DNA from: Heliocidaris erythrogramma | Taxonomy: Eukaryota > Echinodermata > Echinoidea > Camarodonta > Echinometridae | Reading direction: 5' to 3' | NCBI GenBank assembly: GCA_025617745.1 | Contig: CM046866.1 | Span: 15,259,725-15,323,724, forward strand | DNA length: 64,000 nt | Part shown: in pieces, positions 42,601 through 54,400 of the stretch | Position numbering within the stretch: position 1 is the first letter of the stretch | Layout of the letters: every line of letters starts with the position of its first letter | Notes under the pieces: model-generated | What the model saw: the letters and a program-made list of their open reading frames with translations, nothing else | Database searches by the model: none | What the model was told of the DNA's origin: nothing | Translations under genes and position numbers: made by a program

Positions 42601-43477
42601 TTTAGGGTTAAGTTAGGAACATACATGTAGGATTGTGTACATTCTTTCCTTTCATCATGCTATGCAGGTGAAAAGAAGTCCAAACAATCTAAAAGACATC
42701 ATTCATGGATGGATGACCTTGAGAAATCTTTTGAAGGTGAGAATAGCTCCATCCAGACATTTTGTTTTCAAGACATTGCATAAAATTTGCTTTGTTAATC
42801 CAACATTATATTCCTTTTTGAACTTAGTATACATCTCAACGGAAATCTGTTAACCGATGGTTGAAATGACCAATATGTTGCCAATTTGACATAACAGCAG
42901 ATTGGGGTTCTAAAAATGAAATCTCTGAATAGATGTTTGTTACTTGCTCTCTAAAGTAAAACTTGATATTCAAGAGAAATATTCTTAAGTGAACTGCAAG
43001 TGTTATACCTCTTTGGAAAGCGTGGAATTCGAAAATGATTTAAAAAAAGGAAAATAATTGTGCTTCATATTGGTGGTTTTATTTGTATATTTAATGGGGG
43101 GGGGGGGGGTTCCATGTCAAATATGGAGGTTCTGGCGATCATTGTTCTGCGATCAATTTTCTACATCAAACTGAATTTCATGTTGAACTCTCAACCACAG
43201 ATCAAACCCTAAACTTAACCTAAAAAGACCTATTGCAACCTTCACCCAGCCCCTCTAACTTTAACCAAATAAAGCAGGAGAAAATTTTGGGGTTACCAAT
43301 GGGGAAATATTTAAGAAAATTATGATCAAACATTTATTTTTTGTCGTTTTAAACACAGATGGTGTAAGTCCACCGAAGCACTCTAAAAGCAACCAGGATA
43401 GCGCAGATTCCAAACAGGATGATTATGAAGAGTGGAAGAGGAGAATTCTGGAAGGTGCCCCTGACACAGACAAGTGA
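30635..43477 (+). CDS. ORC6: ORC6, origin recognition complex subunit 6 (complete, 7 exons)
   Basis: ORC6 is the smallest origin recognition complex subunit, needed for MCM loading at replication origins and also acting in cytokinesis. Exons: 30635-30699, 32191-32314, 33670-33833, 35639-35740, 41771-41883, 42668-42736, 43359-43477. All junctions are GT/AG and phases agree; the sum is 756 nt, or 251 aa plus stop, against 252 in human. An in-frame TGA at 30620 precedes the ATG, fixing the start. Two TFIIB-like cyclin folds are recognisable from AVMCFELSA, VQLSGVNKKVYNNSFKTLQ, LLGLNPTVTIRDLAVQFGC, FSKPLFTGAALYTICK and KVDKTKLV. The C-terminal ORC3-binding motif YEEWKRRIL is intact, its Tyr235 corresponding to the Meier-Gorlin residue Tyr232 of human. 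Confidence 0.96.
30995..31200 (+). mobile_element. SINE with 7SL-like head, (CA)n tail
   Basis: The head, gggcgttgtggcgtgcgcct then gtaatccagctac, closely resembles the Alu domain of 7SL/SRP RNA. It is followed by box B-like GGTTCGAGACT at 31081-31091. The body (cacgtctttcggatggtgac, gttaaaggtcggtcccagac) is a separate conserved tail, found again inverted at 39316-39400. It ends in about 11 CA units. It lies in ORC6 intron 1. Confidence 0.6.
31198..31433. mobile_element. Palindromic MITE, CACTATGAACATGACG family, copy 1
   Basis: The arms cactatgaacatgacg..caaagaa and the inverse ..ctctttgtcaccgtgttcatagtg enclose a second inverted pair (ctcctcattgtacccttcac / gtgga-gggtacaatgagga). Same family as 52229-52494. 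Confidence 0.85.
31434..32123. other. ORC6 intron 1 remainder
   Basis: AT-rich intron, no feature recognised. Confidence 0.5.
32124..32181 (+). repeat. (CTAT)n/(CT)n microsatellite at the ORC6 exon 2 acceptor
   Basis: ctatctatctat and ctctctct runs end about 10 nt before the exon 2 acceptor AG, serving as its polypyrimidine tract. Confidence 0.85.
32191..32314 (+). CDS. ORC6: ORC6 exon 2
   Basis: Acceptor aaactag, donor gtacaa. Codes for RAQELNRLTQLRC and the conserved CRAVMCFELSAAEHNHPINK. The polypyrimidine tract in front of it is a ctat/ct microsatellite. Confidence 0.95.
32315..33669. other. ORC6 intron 2
   Basis: AT-rich. A local inverted arrangement of the caaagtgcaac / gttgcactttgtg type lies around 32935 and 33157. 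No gene seen. Confidence 0.5.
33670..33833 (+). CDS. ORC6: ORC6 exon 3
   Basis: Acceptor aatccag, donor gtaggt, phase 0 in and 2 out. Codes for ESAVQLSGVNKKVYNNSF to VGVVEHANLVLE, the best-conserved part of the first cyclin fold. Confidence 0.97.
34951..35444. mobile_element. Harbinger-like MITE with TTA duplication
   Basis: The left end AGCCCCGTCTTAACAGACC is inverted at the right (ggtctgttaaaacagggct). TTA flanks both ends (34948-34950 and 35445-35447), the usual target of PIF/Harbinger. Internal ccggacaa/ttgtccgg motifs repeat. About 494 bp in ORC6 intron 3, non-coding. Confidence 0.75.
35639..35740 (+). CDS. ORC6: ORC6 exon 4
   Basis: Acceptor tggcag, donor gtaagc. Codes for YRKEFEEKVSEAARDDVDFS, then KPLFTGAALYTIC, matching the start of the second fold. 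Confidence 0.95.
36105..37139. mobile_element. Mutator-like non-autonomous transposon, 9-bp duplication
   Basis: The body is 36114-37130. The ends are TAGCCTCTTGTCGAGG and CCTCGACAAGAGGCTA, and the inverted similarity continues for about 125 bp. Perfect 9-bp duplications GAACAAAAT lie at 36105-36113 and 37131-37139. A 9-bp duplication with long inverted ends is characteristic of Mutator-type elements (Rehavkus also gives 9 bp). The interior has no transposase, only short unrecognised frames. It lies in ORC6 intron 4. Confidence 0.85.
37761..38750 (+). mobile_element. Element with ATGCCTCCGCC ends holding 5 x ~170-bp tandem repeats
   Basis: Terminal inverted repeat ATGCCTCCGCC (37761-37771) and GGCGGAGGCAT (38740-38750), with a gtccgtccgtcc tract inside the left end. 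Tandem units start at 37838, 38008, 38173, 38354 and 38524, with a degenerate sixth start at 38693. Each unit contains gatatctcaagaac, a gaggt..gaacttcaaac block and a run of AGGTCA half-sites. Non-coding, in ORC6 intron 4. Confidence 0.85.
37940..37968 (+). promoter_or_regulatory. AGGTCA half-site cluster (first of five)
   Basis: AGGTCA at 37940, 37947, 37954 and 37963, i.e. successive direct repeats with spacers of 1, 1 and 3 bp. DR1 and DR3 arrangements are recognised by nuclear receptor dimers (HNF4 or RXR types for DR1, VDR type for DR3). Similar clusters occur near 38112, 38286, 38456 and 38626, some with one half-site mutated. Binding is inferred. Confidence 0.5.
39316..39400 (-). mobile_element. 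SINE tail fragment
   Basis: On the minus strand it matches the body of the SINE at 30995-31200 (cgtctttcggatggtgacgt, taaataatcatatctgatt) but lacks the 7SL-like head. Confidence 0.7.
39401..41262. other. ORC6 intron 4, 3' part
   Basis: AT-rich. About 39475-39590 resembles 45955-46050 (a shared low-copy repeat). No gene recognised. Confidence 0.5.
41263..41525 (+). repeat. CT-rich microsatellite region
   Basis: Broken (CT)n with tttatctctctctc repeats, in ORC6 intron 4, about 250 bp before exon 5. Confidence 0.8.
41771..41883 (+). CDS. ORC6: ORC6 exon 5
   Basis: Acceptor tgaag, donor gtaagt. Codes for RQKIKVDKTKLVDMTGARRG, then TFDKLCAEMEKHATQIL. Confidence 0.95.
41884..43358. other. ORC6 introns 5 and 6
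   Basis: Apart from exon 6 (42668-42736), AT-rich intron with a G run at 43096-43110. Nothing else recognised. Confidence 0.5.
42668..42736 (+). CDS. ORC6: ORC6 exon 6
   Basis: Acceptor tgcag, donor gtgaga. Codes for a Lys/Ser-rich linker, EKKSKQSKRHHSWMDDLEKS, that varies in the family. Confidence 0.85.
43359..43477 (+). CDS. ORC6: ORC6 exon 7 (C-terminus)
   Basis: Acceptor aacacag. Codes for DGVSPPKHSKSNQDSADSKQ, then DDYEEWKRRILEGAPDTDK and a TGA stop. Confidence 0.95.
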
Positions 43478-43551
43478 AACTCTCTTCACCATCTCCAAGA
43501 TTTCTGCTTTAAGAAATATAAAAGGTGTTGCAACAATCAACCTTTTTATGT

Positions 43552-43557
43552 AATAAA
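43552..43557 (+). terminator. ORC6 polyadenylation signal
   Basis: AATAAA 75 bp after the stop codon and just before a MITE. Confidence 0.6.
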
Positions 43558-43595
43558 AGGCATATGTACATCTAGCATTACTTGGGAACCTTTAA

Positions 43596-44243
43596 AGGTC
43601 CACTGCAACCCAAATGCAAGTTGATTTCTGTTGATGTGCAGGGATGCATACAACTCATATTTTGTTTAATATTCAAACATCTAAATATGTTTCATAGATT
43701 TTTAAATATTTTTTGAAATCATTTTCTCAAACATGCTAAGCTCCACCCCCAAAATGCTCCAGATCTCATTCCTGCAGTGACATTATCTGTCAGTCATTAG
43801 TGAGTTAAGGAGAGACAGTGGTATGTAGCTTTGCCAGAGATGACCTTCTGTTCTCATAGACCATACAATGCCTACATAGTAGTTGCTATGCCAGACATGC
43901 TGTAGCATCACCAGGAAAAGAATGGTATTGAGGAGGTATTGTTAGAAAGCATGTAATTCTATTGTGAGCATGTGCTGAGCTGGGGGAAGTTACATTCCAC
44001 TGTCTATTTTAGAATGTTAGTGTAGCTGACTGATGATTGACAGATGATGTCATTGCAGGAATGAGATCTGGAGCTCTTTTTTAAGGGTGGAAGCTTAGGA
44101 GGTTGGAAAATATATTACAAGAAACATATAAAAATCTATGAAATACATCTAGATGTTTTAATAACAGAATATTAGTTGTATGCAGCCCTGCAAATCAACA
44201 GCAAAAAAATTGCATTTGGGTTGCGTTTGGTTGCAGGGGCCCT
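43596..44243. mobile_element. TTAA-flanked long palindromic MITE
   Basis: TTAA at 43592-43595 and 44244-44247. The arms are inverted over most of the element: agcatttgcaacccaaatg-type outer parts (actgcaacccaaatgcaa) and inner tctcattcctgcagtgac / gtcattgcaggaatgaga. Close to the ORC6 polyadenylation signal; may be co-transcribed. Confidence 0.75.
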
Positions 44244-44247
44244 TTAA

Positions 44248-45664
44248 CATGTAATCTTAAGTTCTTGTAATCAAATGAAACTTACATTGTACATGTACGT
44301 TCAAGACGTCATATAAATGATATCTGCCCAAAGGTTTTGGTAAAAAATATAGTAGCCTATTGATCTGAGAAGCAAAGAAAGATACAATTATCAAACTAGC
44401 TGTCCCACACAGCATTCAGTCTTGCCTGCAAAACGTGAATTGTGCTTTTCAGTGAATTTGATTTTCAGCAGGTTTTCATTTTGATTTTATTGAAATTCTG
44501 CTGGTCAAAACAACCCATTTGTACATACTGCTTGACATACAATCTTCAGAATTACTTTAATAAAGGCAGTTCTCTTGACTTTGATATTTCATTACCAGAA
44601 GTCAAGATAATTTTTAACGCATTAAAACCTAGAGTTTCTCTGCACTGTAGCCATTACTCACTTAAAAGAGGCAGGAGACAGTATAATGTACATCATTTTC
44701 CGTGGTTTCAAAGAGTGTAAAAAAGCTCTGCAGTATCACTCTGTTTTTGATACGGAATCTAACTGGGAAATTCTGCCAGTCCTCTAATTTACCAAAATTT
44801 CCAGAATATTGGACGTTAACGATATCTTGCACAAGGGAATTCCTTTGCTTCTGTGAGGCAATTGCTACATATAAACACATTCATGTATTTAACAAATTAA
44901 TATTTCCCTATATGCAAGTGCGGTCTCATCCTGGTTATTTGTAAGGTTTCATGTAATAATAATAGAGTAATTTTTGGCGGAACCTGATCAATAAGTCACA
45001 GACGGGCATTTGACAAGTTTTGAAGGTTTGAAAGCCTATAGGAAATAAGTATTTACTTGGAGAGAGCCGTTTTATGTTTCATTGTGAAGAGCATAACTGA
45101 AGGAGTTGAAATTTGAAAAAATTTGGTTGCCATGGTCTCCTTCTAAAATTATAATCCATAAAATATTCAATGTCATGGACGGACAAAATGTGTTCTCTTA
45201 ACCGATCAGGCTTTGTGATGTTTTTTCAACTGTTTTTTAATATGCCAAGTTCTTGCTTGTCAGCTTACAGTTGCACAGTGTAGTGTTTATTGGTAGTAGC
45301 AAAATCTAGTGGCACATTGAACTGCATTTGGGAAGGATGAAGGTTGATTGATTTTCATTTTAGAAGGTATCCTTGAAAAGAAAGATGATACTGTCTTTAA
45401 TGTCTTGCATATCTACAACATGCATAAGAAAGACATCTTGGTGTTGCCAGTATTTGGTCATCAGTCTGTGTTTGTTAAAAAAAAAAAAAAAATCACCATT
45501 GCCATGTTGATTATTTATCAGAAATGTGAATTATCCACGTTATTAAAGCCAGCATTGTCAAAACTAATTTTGTCATCATCATAAGCATTTTGAATAATGT
45601 GTGATTATCATCACCATCCACCTATTTGATTTTGGTATTCCGGTAATGTGCATTATCAATACAT
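44248..45664. other. Intergenic, ORC6 to RMDN1
   Basis: AT-rich; no supported feature between the two convergent genes here. Confidence 0.5.
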
Positions 45665-45938
45665 GTCAGGTCAATTGGTAGAGTTGCGATTGATTACAAA
45701 TCATTTGTAATTGATATCAGTCAAAACTCTGTACAAAGAGATAGGAGATGCGACTGATATCAATTGCAGATTATTATATCAAGCACGACTCTTTTAAATG
45801 ATGGGATCCTGGACATATACATTGTGAAGACACTGTCTGGAAGCAATTAGGAAAGGCTGATGATGTAGTTCATAAAAATTGGTGTATACTGTAAGGTTTT
45901 GGAATCGTCCAAAATGATAAGAATTTGACTGGTCTTGC
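45665..45938. repeat. Foldback plus dispersed repeat, composite copy 1
   Basis: 45665-45810: a foldback with inverted gagttgcgattgattacaaa-type arms. 45811-45938: part of the dispersed family (cattgtgaag..actgtc..aagcaatt, gtgtatactgta). The same two parts lie in the same order at 51333-51835. Confidence 0.65.
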
Positions 45939-46167
45939 AATGCACGGTGATTTCATTTTTCAAACATTCATAACTTTATATATTTGTCCAATTTCAAACT
46001 TTCACTATCCCATTTCTCTTATATTTTTGCTTTCATATCGGCTTTTTACAAAGATTTAATCACTGTAAAATGTGTAGTATACATGTCTGTACACATAGTA
46101 CATTAGGTCAAATATCAATGAAATTGAATAGTTTCTTTATATGGTAAGGTCTTGTATGACAATTCAG

Positions 46168-46482
46168 GCCTGTAGCCAGGGTTTCTAAAGGGGTGGGTCA
46201 TTTTTGGCAAAAGTGGACCTTTTTGTCATAATCAATACAAAGGCAGGTCCTTGCTAGGCAGGTCCTTGCTAGGGGGTCTGGGGGCATGCTCCCCCCAGAA
46301 AATTTTTAAATCTGGATGCTTTCTGCTGCAATTTAAGGACTCCCGAGGGGAAATTTAGGGGTTGTAACAAAGATTAAAGGTGTGTGTTTTTTTTTTCATG
46401 AAAAAGCGGACCTCAGCCCAGGAAGGGGGGGGGGGGGGGTCGTCCGACCCCTCTCTGGCTACGGGCTGGCTACGGGCCTGCA
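46168..46482. mobile_element. Foldback element with CCTGTAGCCAGGG ends
   Basis: The left aggcctgtagccaggg is inverted at the right (ctctggctac..gggcctgcag). A G run lies near the right end. Degenerate, no coding capacity. Confidence 0.6.
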
Positions 46483-48373
46483 GTTCCTTTTGTTTATGTA
46501 AATCCTTGGTTAAGCTATTACTTCTATGATTATTCTTTACCGCTTCTTTCTGTATTCATAATAATAAAATAAAGAGAAAACATTTATATTTGTGTTTGAT
46601 TTGTGGCACTTATACTAGTTTGAAACTCTATTCTACCAACTGACATAAAATAATGAGAAAGCTCTCAAAATATTCACTTTTTGACCAAATCAACCTTCTC
46701 TTAAAGATGACACATTCTGCAAAAATGACAATAATACAGTATAAAATTTCAATTCAATTTAAGCCAATTCTTGGAAATTCACTGTTCAACATGACATATA
46801 AACATGTACATTATACTTTATGAAATTTACAAATTTGCTATTGCAACATTAAAAAACTCCTTTCGAAGTCTCTGCAATATCAACTCTGGTAATCTTTTTT
46901 GAGGTAAATGGCCGTTTTTCTCAAGTAACTAAGCGAAATTATTACTCTTCTTCGATATTCAAATTACAATTGAAAAAAAAAATGTTACATGTATCTAGTC
47001 AGAAGAAGACTGAAAAAGTTTTCAGAATATTCTGCTGAACAATTTTTTTTAAAACAAAACAAAACAGTTATTATTTCTATAAATAATGAGAATGGGCATA
47101 CATGTAGACAGGAGTTAGAAGACTCACAGACCATCTGCAACAAACAAACAATCTGAATCTTATTTGACATTTGCAATATTTATCCAAATCTACAATCATG
47201 CAATCATGAGGAATTTCAACACTTTCATCATCCATTTCTACTGGCGTAGAACTTCATAGTAAACACTGTCGTTGTAAACAACATAATATATATTTTAGGT
47301 ATATAATTCTATATCGCAAACTCTGGAATGGTGCATATCTAATGTGCTACTTTGAATACAAACGACACATGAAGGTTAAAGCCATGTTCTAACCTTTTTA
47401 CTGCTGCTGGACTATCAAGAATGGGTAAAAAAAATTCTGAAACAGAAACAGGTTCCTTCACAGTAAAGTTTACTCCCATTAAATAATTTTTCACAAATTT
47501 ATCTCATTCAAATATTAACTCTTGAAAATTTCAATTGTTTTAAAACTTGACACGGATCTCAAATTGACCGGTAAGAACACATCAGGAGGGGAGGTAGTTA
47601 TACATGTATAGGAGACGGTGGCTGACTCCATTATAAAGAATAAAAGAAACTATTTTATCACTGGTACATGAAATAAGAACGGAAAAGAGATGTGTCAAAA
47701 ATGAATTGATTACTTTTATGAAATGAAAACAACCAAAACAACCTGTAACCCCACAAGGGATAACAGACATTTCAATATGATGATTGTGATGATGATGATG
47801 ATGATGATGTTGATTATGATGATGTTGATGTAACATGGTATATGATCATGATGAAGAAAACTTAAAATATTTAACAGTTACAGGGATTGATAAAGGGTTT
47901 GGTAACTCAAACACAACAGCACATGCCCCTTTTCCACGGGACCTGCAGATAAGATTTCATCTTGTAAAAGCACAAAACTAATTTTAAAAGAGAAGAGACA
48001 ATGGTTACACATTTTCAATTGCACACACATGACAAATAAATATTAGCAACTTATGACTGATGCACAAGCTCTGCTAGTCAGATACACATTGCATACCCTT
48101 ATGTGTACCAAATACCCTTGTTAGAACCAAGTACAAGTACAAACTCATATTAACCATTTGAGAAAATACACATAGATCCAGCAATACCCCTACACTGACA
48201 AGATATCACATCACCCATTCTTCTTCCATTTAAAAAAAAAACCAACCTCTGTTTACACAACAATTAAACTGTACTGTACATTTTACAATGATGTATACCA
48301 TACTCATTTGAACACACGTTTGAAGTTACAATGGCATATTGGTCCTATAATGTACATAGTATGGTTGACATGG
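46483..48373. other. Intergenic and RMDN1 3' UTR region
   Basis: AT-rich, with a gat/gtt microsatellite at 47778-47830 that makes a false His-rich frame on the minus strand. The RMDN1 3' UTR must lie in part of this stretch; I see no clear polyadenylation signal to fix its end. Confidence 0.5.
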
Positions 48374-48421
48374 TTACTTGTGTCCCATCGATGCTAGAAG
48401 TGCCTTGGCATCCTTATTGAC
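48374..48421 (-). CDS. RMDN1: RMDN1 last exon
   Basis: Acceptor ctacag; codes for VNKDAKALLASMGHK and TAA. Poorly conserved, but the position, phase and length fit the family's C-terminal helix. Confidence 0.8.
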   Translation of the reverse strand, partial: VNKDAKALLASMGHK

Positions 48422-51400
48422 CTGTAGTCCATTGAGGGTATAATGGGAGAGAAACAGAAAAATAATGATAATGACAAGGATAATAATGACAGCTACATTC
48501 ATATCCATCCCCGATGATGCTCAAGGTGGCTACAAAGTACTACTATTGTCCTGGCTCTAGCTCTAGGCCCAGCCTGCCCTTAGGCGCTGAAAGCATTCAA
48601 GGAATGATTTCCTACCATGTACCCATTTGCTACACCTGTGTGGAGAGTGGCAAATGTACACTGTAGATTAATGTGATGCCAAAGGATAGTGCTGCGGCTG
48701 GGACTCTAAACTGTGAACCAGGTGATCCACAGTCCGGTAATGTATCCTCTATGCCACGACATCTCTGAATATAAGCATCGAAGGTACTCACTGAAGGTAA
48801 TCTCAGTTCCAGTACATGGAATTGCATTGCATTTGGAGAGAACCAGAATGCAGCTTCAAAATTAATTCTGAATTATATGATCATGCTGCAGATGGGCTCT
48901 TTGGACCAGAACAATAAAACTGCAATGGAAATAACATTCGCCAAGCACAACTCATAATTGCAAATATTGAGACATCTCCTGAATGACTAGCTTGATTTCC
49001 TTCTTTTTCGCACTCATTACTCGGGTGTTTTATATTTCCGTGGGTAGGTATTGAAAAACACAGGGGAAACCTCTTGGGACCAATAAAGTTAGTGTCATAA
49101 TGGAGCCTTGTTATATAAGGGCTACAAAACAATAAAATACTAAAAGTGGTACCAGCAAATTTAAGTTATTACAGCAAGAGTTTGTTATAACAATCATCTT
49201 TATAACAAGGTTCCACTGCAAAGGAAAGGAAATAAATGTCGCATTTACATGAAGGAGGGAGAGAGAGGGGGAGAGCGGTGTAAGGAATATGAATAGAAAT
49301 ATATGTACAGTCGAACCTGTACACATAAAGGTCATTGAACCAACCTGACTGTCTTCTTCCGTCTTGGCAGGGAAGTCACGAGCTTTGGTCAGATAAAGTA
49401 GAGCTGACTTTGTGTCTCCTGTCTTTTGATACGTCTTGCCCAGCATGAACAGATTCTTGCTATAGAAGTTTGGCGATACTGGAAATGACAAAGGGGAAAA
49501 ATATGCAAACCGGTCTTTTAGCTCTTTCCTGGCTTTGGTCGACTAATGGAACAAACGGGAGCATTTCATGAAAGGAAGTTGTCAGGTATTTTATCCGACA
49601 ACTGTTATAAGCTACTGAAATCCTTGCATCTGATTGGCTGAGAGCAAATTTGTCGGATAAATTATCTGACAAGTCCTTTCATGAAACGCCCCCCAGAACA
49701 CTGCAAAAGTCGACTATTGTCACACGTACACACAGTGTGTAATCATATACTCTTAAAAAATGTGGCAGTCGAGGGTTTCCGTCCAAAGCGGACGAAGAGT
49801 GATCTTGATTTCTGGAAACATTCAAAAACAAATTCTGAGTTTCTAACAGAATCTAACAATACCATCATCACATATTTATAGGTATAGAGGGTTCCCAGAA
49901 GCAGCCATGCTCGAGGACATAACTATAAAAACCTGTGCACTAGATCGTGACAACAATGGCTTTTCATAGTCTGATGCACAGGTGTTTATTGTGATGCCCT
50001 CCAGCATGGCTGCGGTGAGAACCCTCTATGTCAAATAAAGAGCACCTGCCCAAAAGTTCTGGAAGAAAATGTGTAAATGAATGAGTAATAGGCAAAATAA
50101 TCAAGGCATTCTATGAAAAATCCGGACAGCATCCAAGCCATGTATGTTGTCTTCCTTCAAGTGTCCATCGGTGAATTTCAGGATGTGAAATTTTCAGCAA
50201 GTTTTTGAGAATTTGGAAATGTTTCATCTATTGCTCTGTCCCCTTGTCAAGCATGCTACCTTCATTTCTTTGAGAGACGGACAGTCTAAAACATCTCAAA
50301 TCATACCTCATATCACATTTTTTAACAAACGTTTAAATACTAGCTATAGAAACCTGAATGTGTTTGACTAAACTATGGTGCCATATATTAAAATCCTATG
50401 TATCATTATGTCTTGCTTTACACCCCTCCCCCTCCCAAAAAAAAAAAAAAAAGATTTTTTTTTTTCTTCTTCTGTATAGCCTGGGGTTGCCAGCATGTAC
50501 ATAAATTAAATATCTTATTCATCATGGATCAAAAGTAATATTTCTCACCTTCCTCAGCAGCAAGAAACTTATCCAGAGCCTACAAAAGACAAGAAAAACA
50601 AAAACATAATTACATGTATTACTCTTCTGAGAAAACTGGCCCCTGGATGACAATTCCCCTATACAGGCCCAGATAACTACCCCCCGGGGCATATACACCT
50701 GACATCTACACACATTAAAGTGTGTCACGAGAGCCATCATTCTTTTGCTAACACCCCTAGGCCATGGGACCTAGATAGATAGCTGTACATTACATACACT
50801 CAGCAAAAAAAGAAAGTGGACACTCTTCACTGTTCAAATATTCATATAAACCATTGATTCAATAAAATACATGTATAATAAAATACAGATCAAATCAAAG
50901 AAAAATTAATACTCTACCAACATCAATTAAGATCAAGTTTTGAACTTTTACACTTGGATGGGCACATTCATTTAACCATTCGAAGGTCTGATTAAGAAAA
51001 AATGGCAAAAATAGAGCAAGTAGCCATTTGAATCTTAATGAAGATTTTCAATATTTAAATTTCAAGACATACAAGATCAAGCACAATGCCTCGAAAAACA
51101 ATAGGCAGTGTTTTGGAAAGGCAGTATTTTGTGCACAAATGCATGCAAATTGTTGATTTTTTTTCAATTTAGACCTGACATGAGACTACAAAATGTCATG
51201 TGACCTCGAAACAGATTGTCTGTTTGTTTCTTGTAAACTTAATCTCAAAAGTTCTGACACTTGAAAGGAAAAAAAAAGGCCTCAAATAGCATGTTGCTGG
51301 GGAGGGTTGGATTAAGGTGATAAAGTTGAGTCTAGGGCCCCATTTTATAAAAGAGTTGCAACAGATTATAAATAATTTGCAACTGATATCAATAGCATCT

Positions 51401-54400
51401 CCTATCTCTTTGCACAGAGCTGCGATTGATATCGAATTATTTTGTAATCAATCGCAACTCTTTTATAAGACTGGGCCCAGGTCATGCAATTACATTGTGA
51501 AAGAAACTGTCCAAAAGCAATTGAGAAGGGTTATGTGAGACATAAGAATTGGTGTATGCTGTGAGGTTTTGAAAACATCAAAATGATAAGAAATTGAATC
51601 AAATTTTTCTGAAAGTTACATGTATGTACTGCACACAGAAACAAGTACATTGGTCAAATGTTTGGGCCAAAATTTTCAGCTGTTTCTTGCAACAATTGAA
51701 ATATGAGGGCATTTGAAGAACAATCTTTTTCATGAGGCATTTCTTCTACAATACTCTTCCACACTAACTTAAACAGAATGAGAAAGCTCACAATCACTTC
51801 TCCCCTTTACCAGAAGTCAGCCTTCTATTTAAAGCTGTACGGTACCCTGGTTGCCTATAAACTGTATAAAAGAATATCCTTGCTTTCGTTCTTAGCAGTC
51901 AGGTAAAATAAAGAAATTAGATCAAAATCAATCTCAATCAAAACTTTGAAATACCTCTTGATATGTAGATGAAGGAGGTGTGGCAAAGACAACAGCAGCT
52001 ATTTTCTTCTGGTACCATGGCATATCTGCAAATGTGAAACACCTGAAGAAAGAAAAAAATCATAGGCATGTTGAGCCCGACTGAACACTTCATGATCTGA
52101 TTTAGATCCAATCTTGAAAGGAATTATATCTTTGCACACATGAACAGCAATTTAAACATAAGTCAATAATATATTACAGATTGAGACTCCAAAGAGCTAC
52201 ATTACAAGTAAAATCAAAATGGTATTACCACTATGAACATGACGGAAAAAGAGAGTGGACAAAATAAACAACTCCTCATTCTACCCTTCACAATGGTTCT
52301 GGTAAACAAAAGAACATCCCTTCTCTGCTATTCTGTAAATTAAGTAGAACAGTGAATATGCATGGGACACCTGTTCTACATATCTTCACAGAATAGCAAT
52401 TACGGGATGTTCTTTTCTCTGCCAGAACTATTGTGAAGGGTAGAATGAGGAGTTTTTTTTTTGTGCACTCTCTTTGTCCGTCATTTTCATAGTGTCATGG
52501 CCTGGAGGGGATATCAGTTGCCTGTAATAGCATCTTAATACTACCCTGAGTCAAAGAAGATTAAATGGCCTTCTGGCATCCATACCTGGGGTGGTTTTGG
52601 AGGATGGAAAGATGCATCAGACATATATTTCTAACCCTTGTCGCTAACCTTGTCAGGAAGGATTTACCTTTGGTATATCTCTTTCTGAAGTCCTCCATCA
52701 GTTTGAGCAAAAGACCCGAAATAGTGATCACGCTTTATAATAGTCTCTCATGGCATGCAAAATGTTACCAATTTATTACAACAGCACGGTCATTTGAAAT
52801 AAGCTGCGGTCAATCGACCACACATACACCACTATTTGTATATATCGCATTTACTGATTTCATGACCCAAATATAAATTTCACCAGTGGCACTGAATGCA
52901 GAGGTTAAAGGGTTGTTTGACACGGGGTTGGGATTTCTTCATAAGGTTATGTGTTACACGCGACGGCGTGAGTTCACGAAGTGACCTTCGGCGGTGTGGA
53001 GGGACGCCTAAGCATGATCGCTTTTTAAGGTCTTTCGCTCAAGCTGTCCATACTTGGCATGAACACTATGGCTACAATTCACAGAGGTTTCTCCTAAAAC
53101 ATTGTTCAACCCACAAAGCGTAGTACGGTAAGTGGATGGCCTCGTGTCCAATGAATGCTCAGTATGTGCTTATTACGCTTATTTTAGTCCATGCAGGCAG
53201 GTTAAACCAAAAGTTAGACCATGGTTTTCAAATTTAGACCTACTGTGAAACCAGAAACTTCTGCGACATAAAACTTTTGGAAATTGTAAATTACAGCCCT
53301 TTTCATGAATTTCAATATTTCCATGTTGTGCCAGTTGTGATTCAATAATCCTGCAGCATGAAACTTTCGCGAGTCTTGACCACTTGCAAAATATGCGCAA
53401 TGGTGATGCAAGCAAAATCCGGTTTTATATGTGAATTCGGGACTGAGTGTGTGATATAAATCTACTGGTGAGAACCCCGTCCCCGTTTGTATAATATAAT
53501 ACTCACCACAGACCTAGCAAATGTATAGAGGTTGCATCCTTGGGATTCAATGCGACGGCTTGCTGTTATAAAACACAGAGAGAATCCTTGCATTAGAATG
53601 GGATTTGGGTAGAATGAAGGACACATGCTTAGGTGAAAACTGTTCCGCAATCGATATCCTACACTGACCAAATTCACAATTTCAACCCTGGAACAAACAC
53701 TATACCCATAGCTAATCCAAAACCATACCTAAAACCAATTTGCTACCCGAACCCTAACCCTAACCCTGATACCGATGGCAAAATGAAGACCAGAGCAAGT
53801 GTCACTGGATCATGTGTCAGAGCACCTGTGGTTTGATCCTCTACTAAAGTTCTGAAACACCCATGTTCCTAGTACAATACTTTAAGATAAAAGTTGAGTT
53901 CTGGTCATGCGATTACATTGTGAAATAAACTGTCCCAAAGCAATTGTGAAAGGTTGATCCTTTCTCCGTAAGAATTGGTGTATACTTTGAGATTTTGGAA
54001 TCGTTAGAATGATAAGAAATTGACACAATCTCGCTGAAAAGAACATGCACTGCACACGGAAATGAGTATATGGGACTGTACACGCACATGGCATGAATGT
54101 TCGGCCTGAACACTTCAGCCATTTCTAGTCATATTTCGAATATGAGGGTATTTGCAAAACAATCCGTTTCCGGGGACATTTCTACCATGATGTTCTTCCA
54201 AACTGACAGAAAAGGAATGAGAAAGCTCATAAATTATTTTTCACCTTTGCCAGAAATCAACCTTCAATTTAAAGCAAAGGGAGAGCACATGTAACATATG
54301 GCATTCTTGGGGAAACATGTACTCTGAGAAAGATAGTTTCAGGAAGTATAAATATATATGCACGTGTGCATGCATCTCATACATGTAGAATTGCTGATTA

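Noticed and set aside
47582..47836. His-rich minus-strand frame resembling a His-repeat protein
   Set aside because: Made by a gat/gtt microsatellite; no other coding sign.
53747..53766. Interstitial telomere
   Set aside because: Only about three CCCTAA-type units in a region of loosely repeated cc-ta words.
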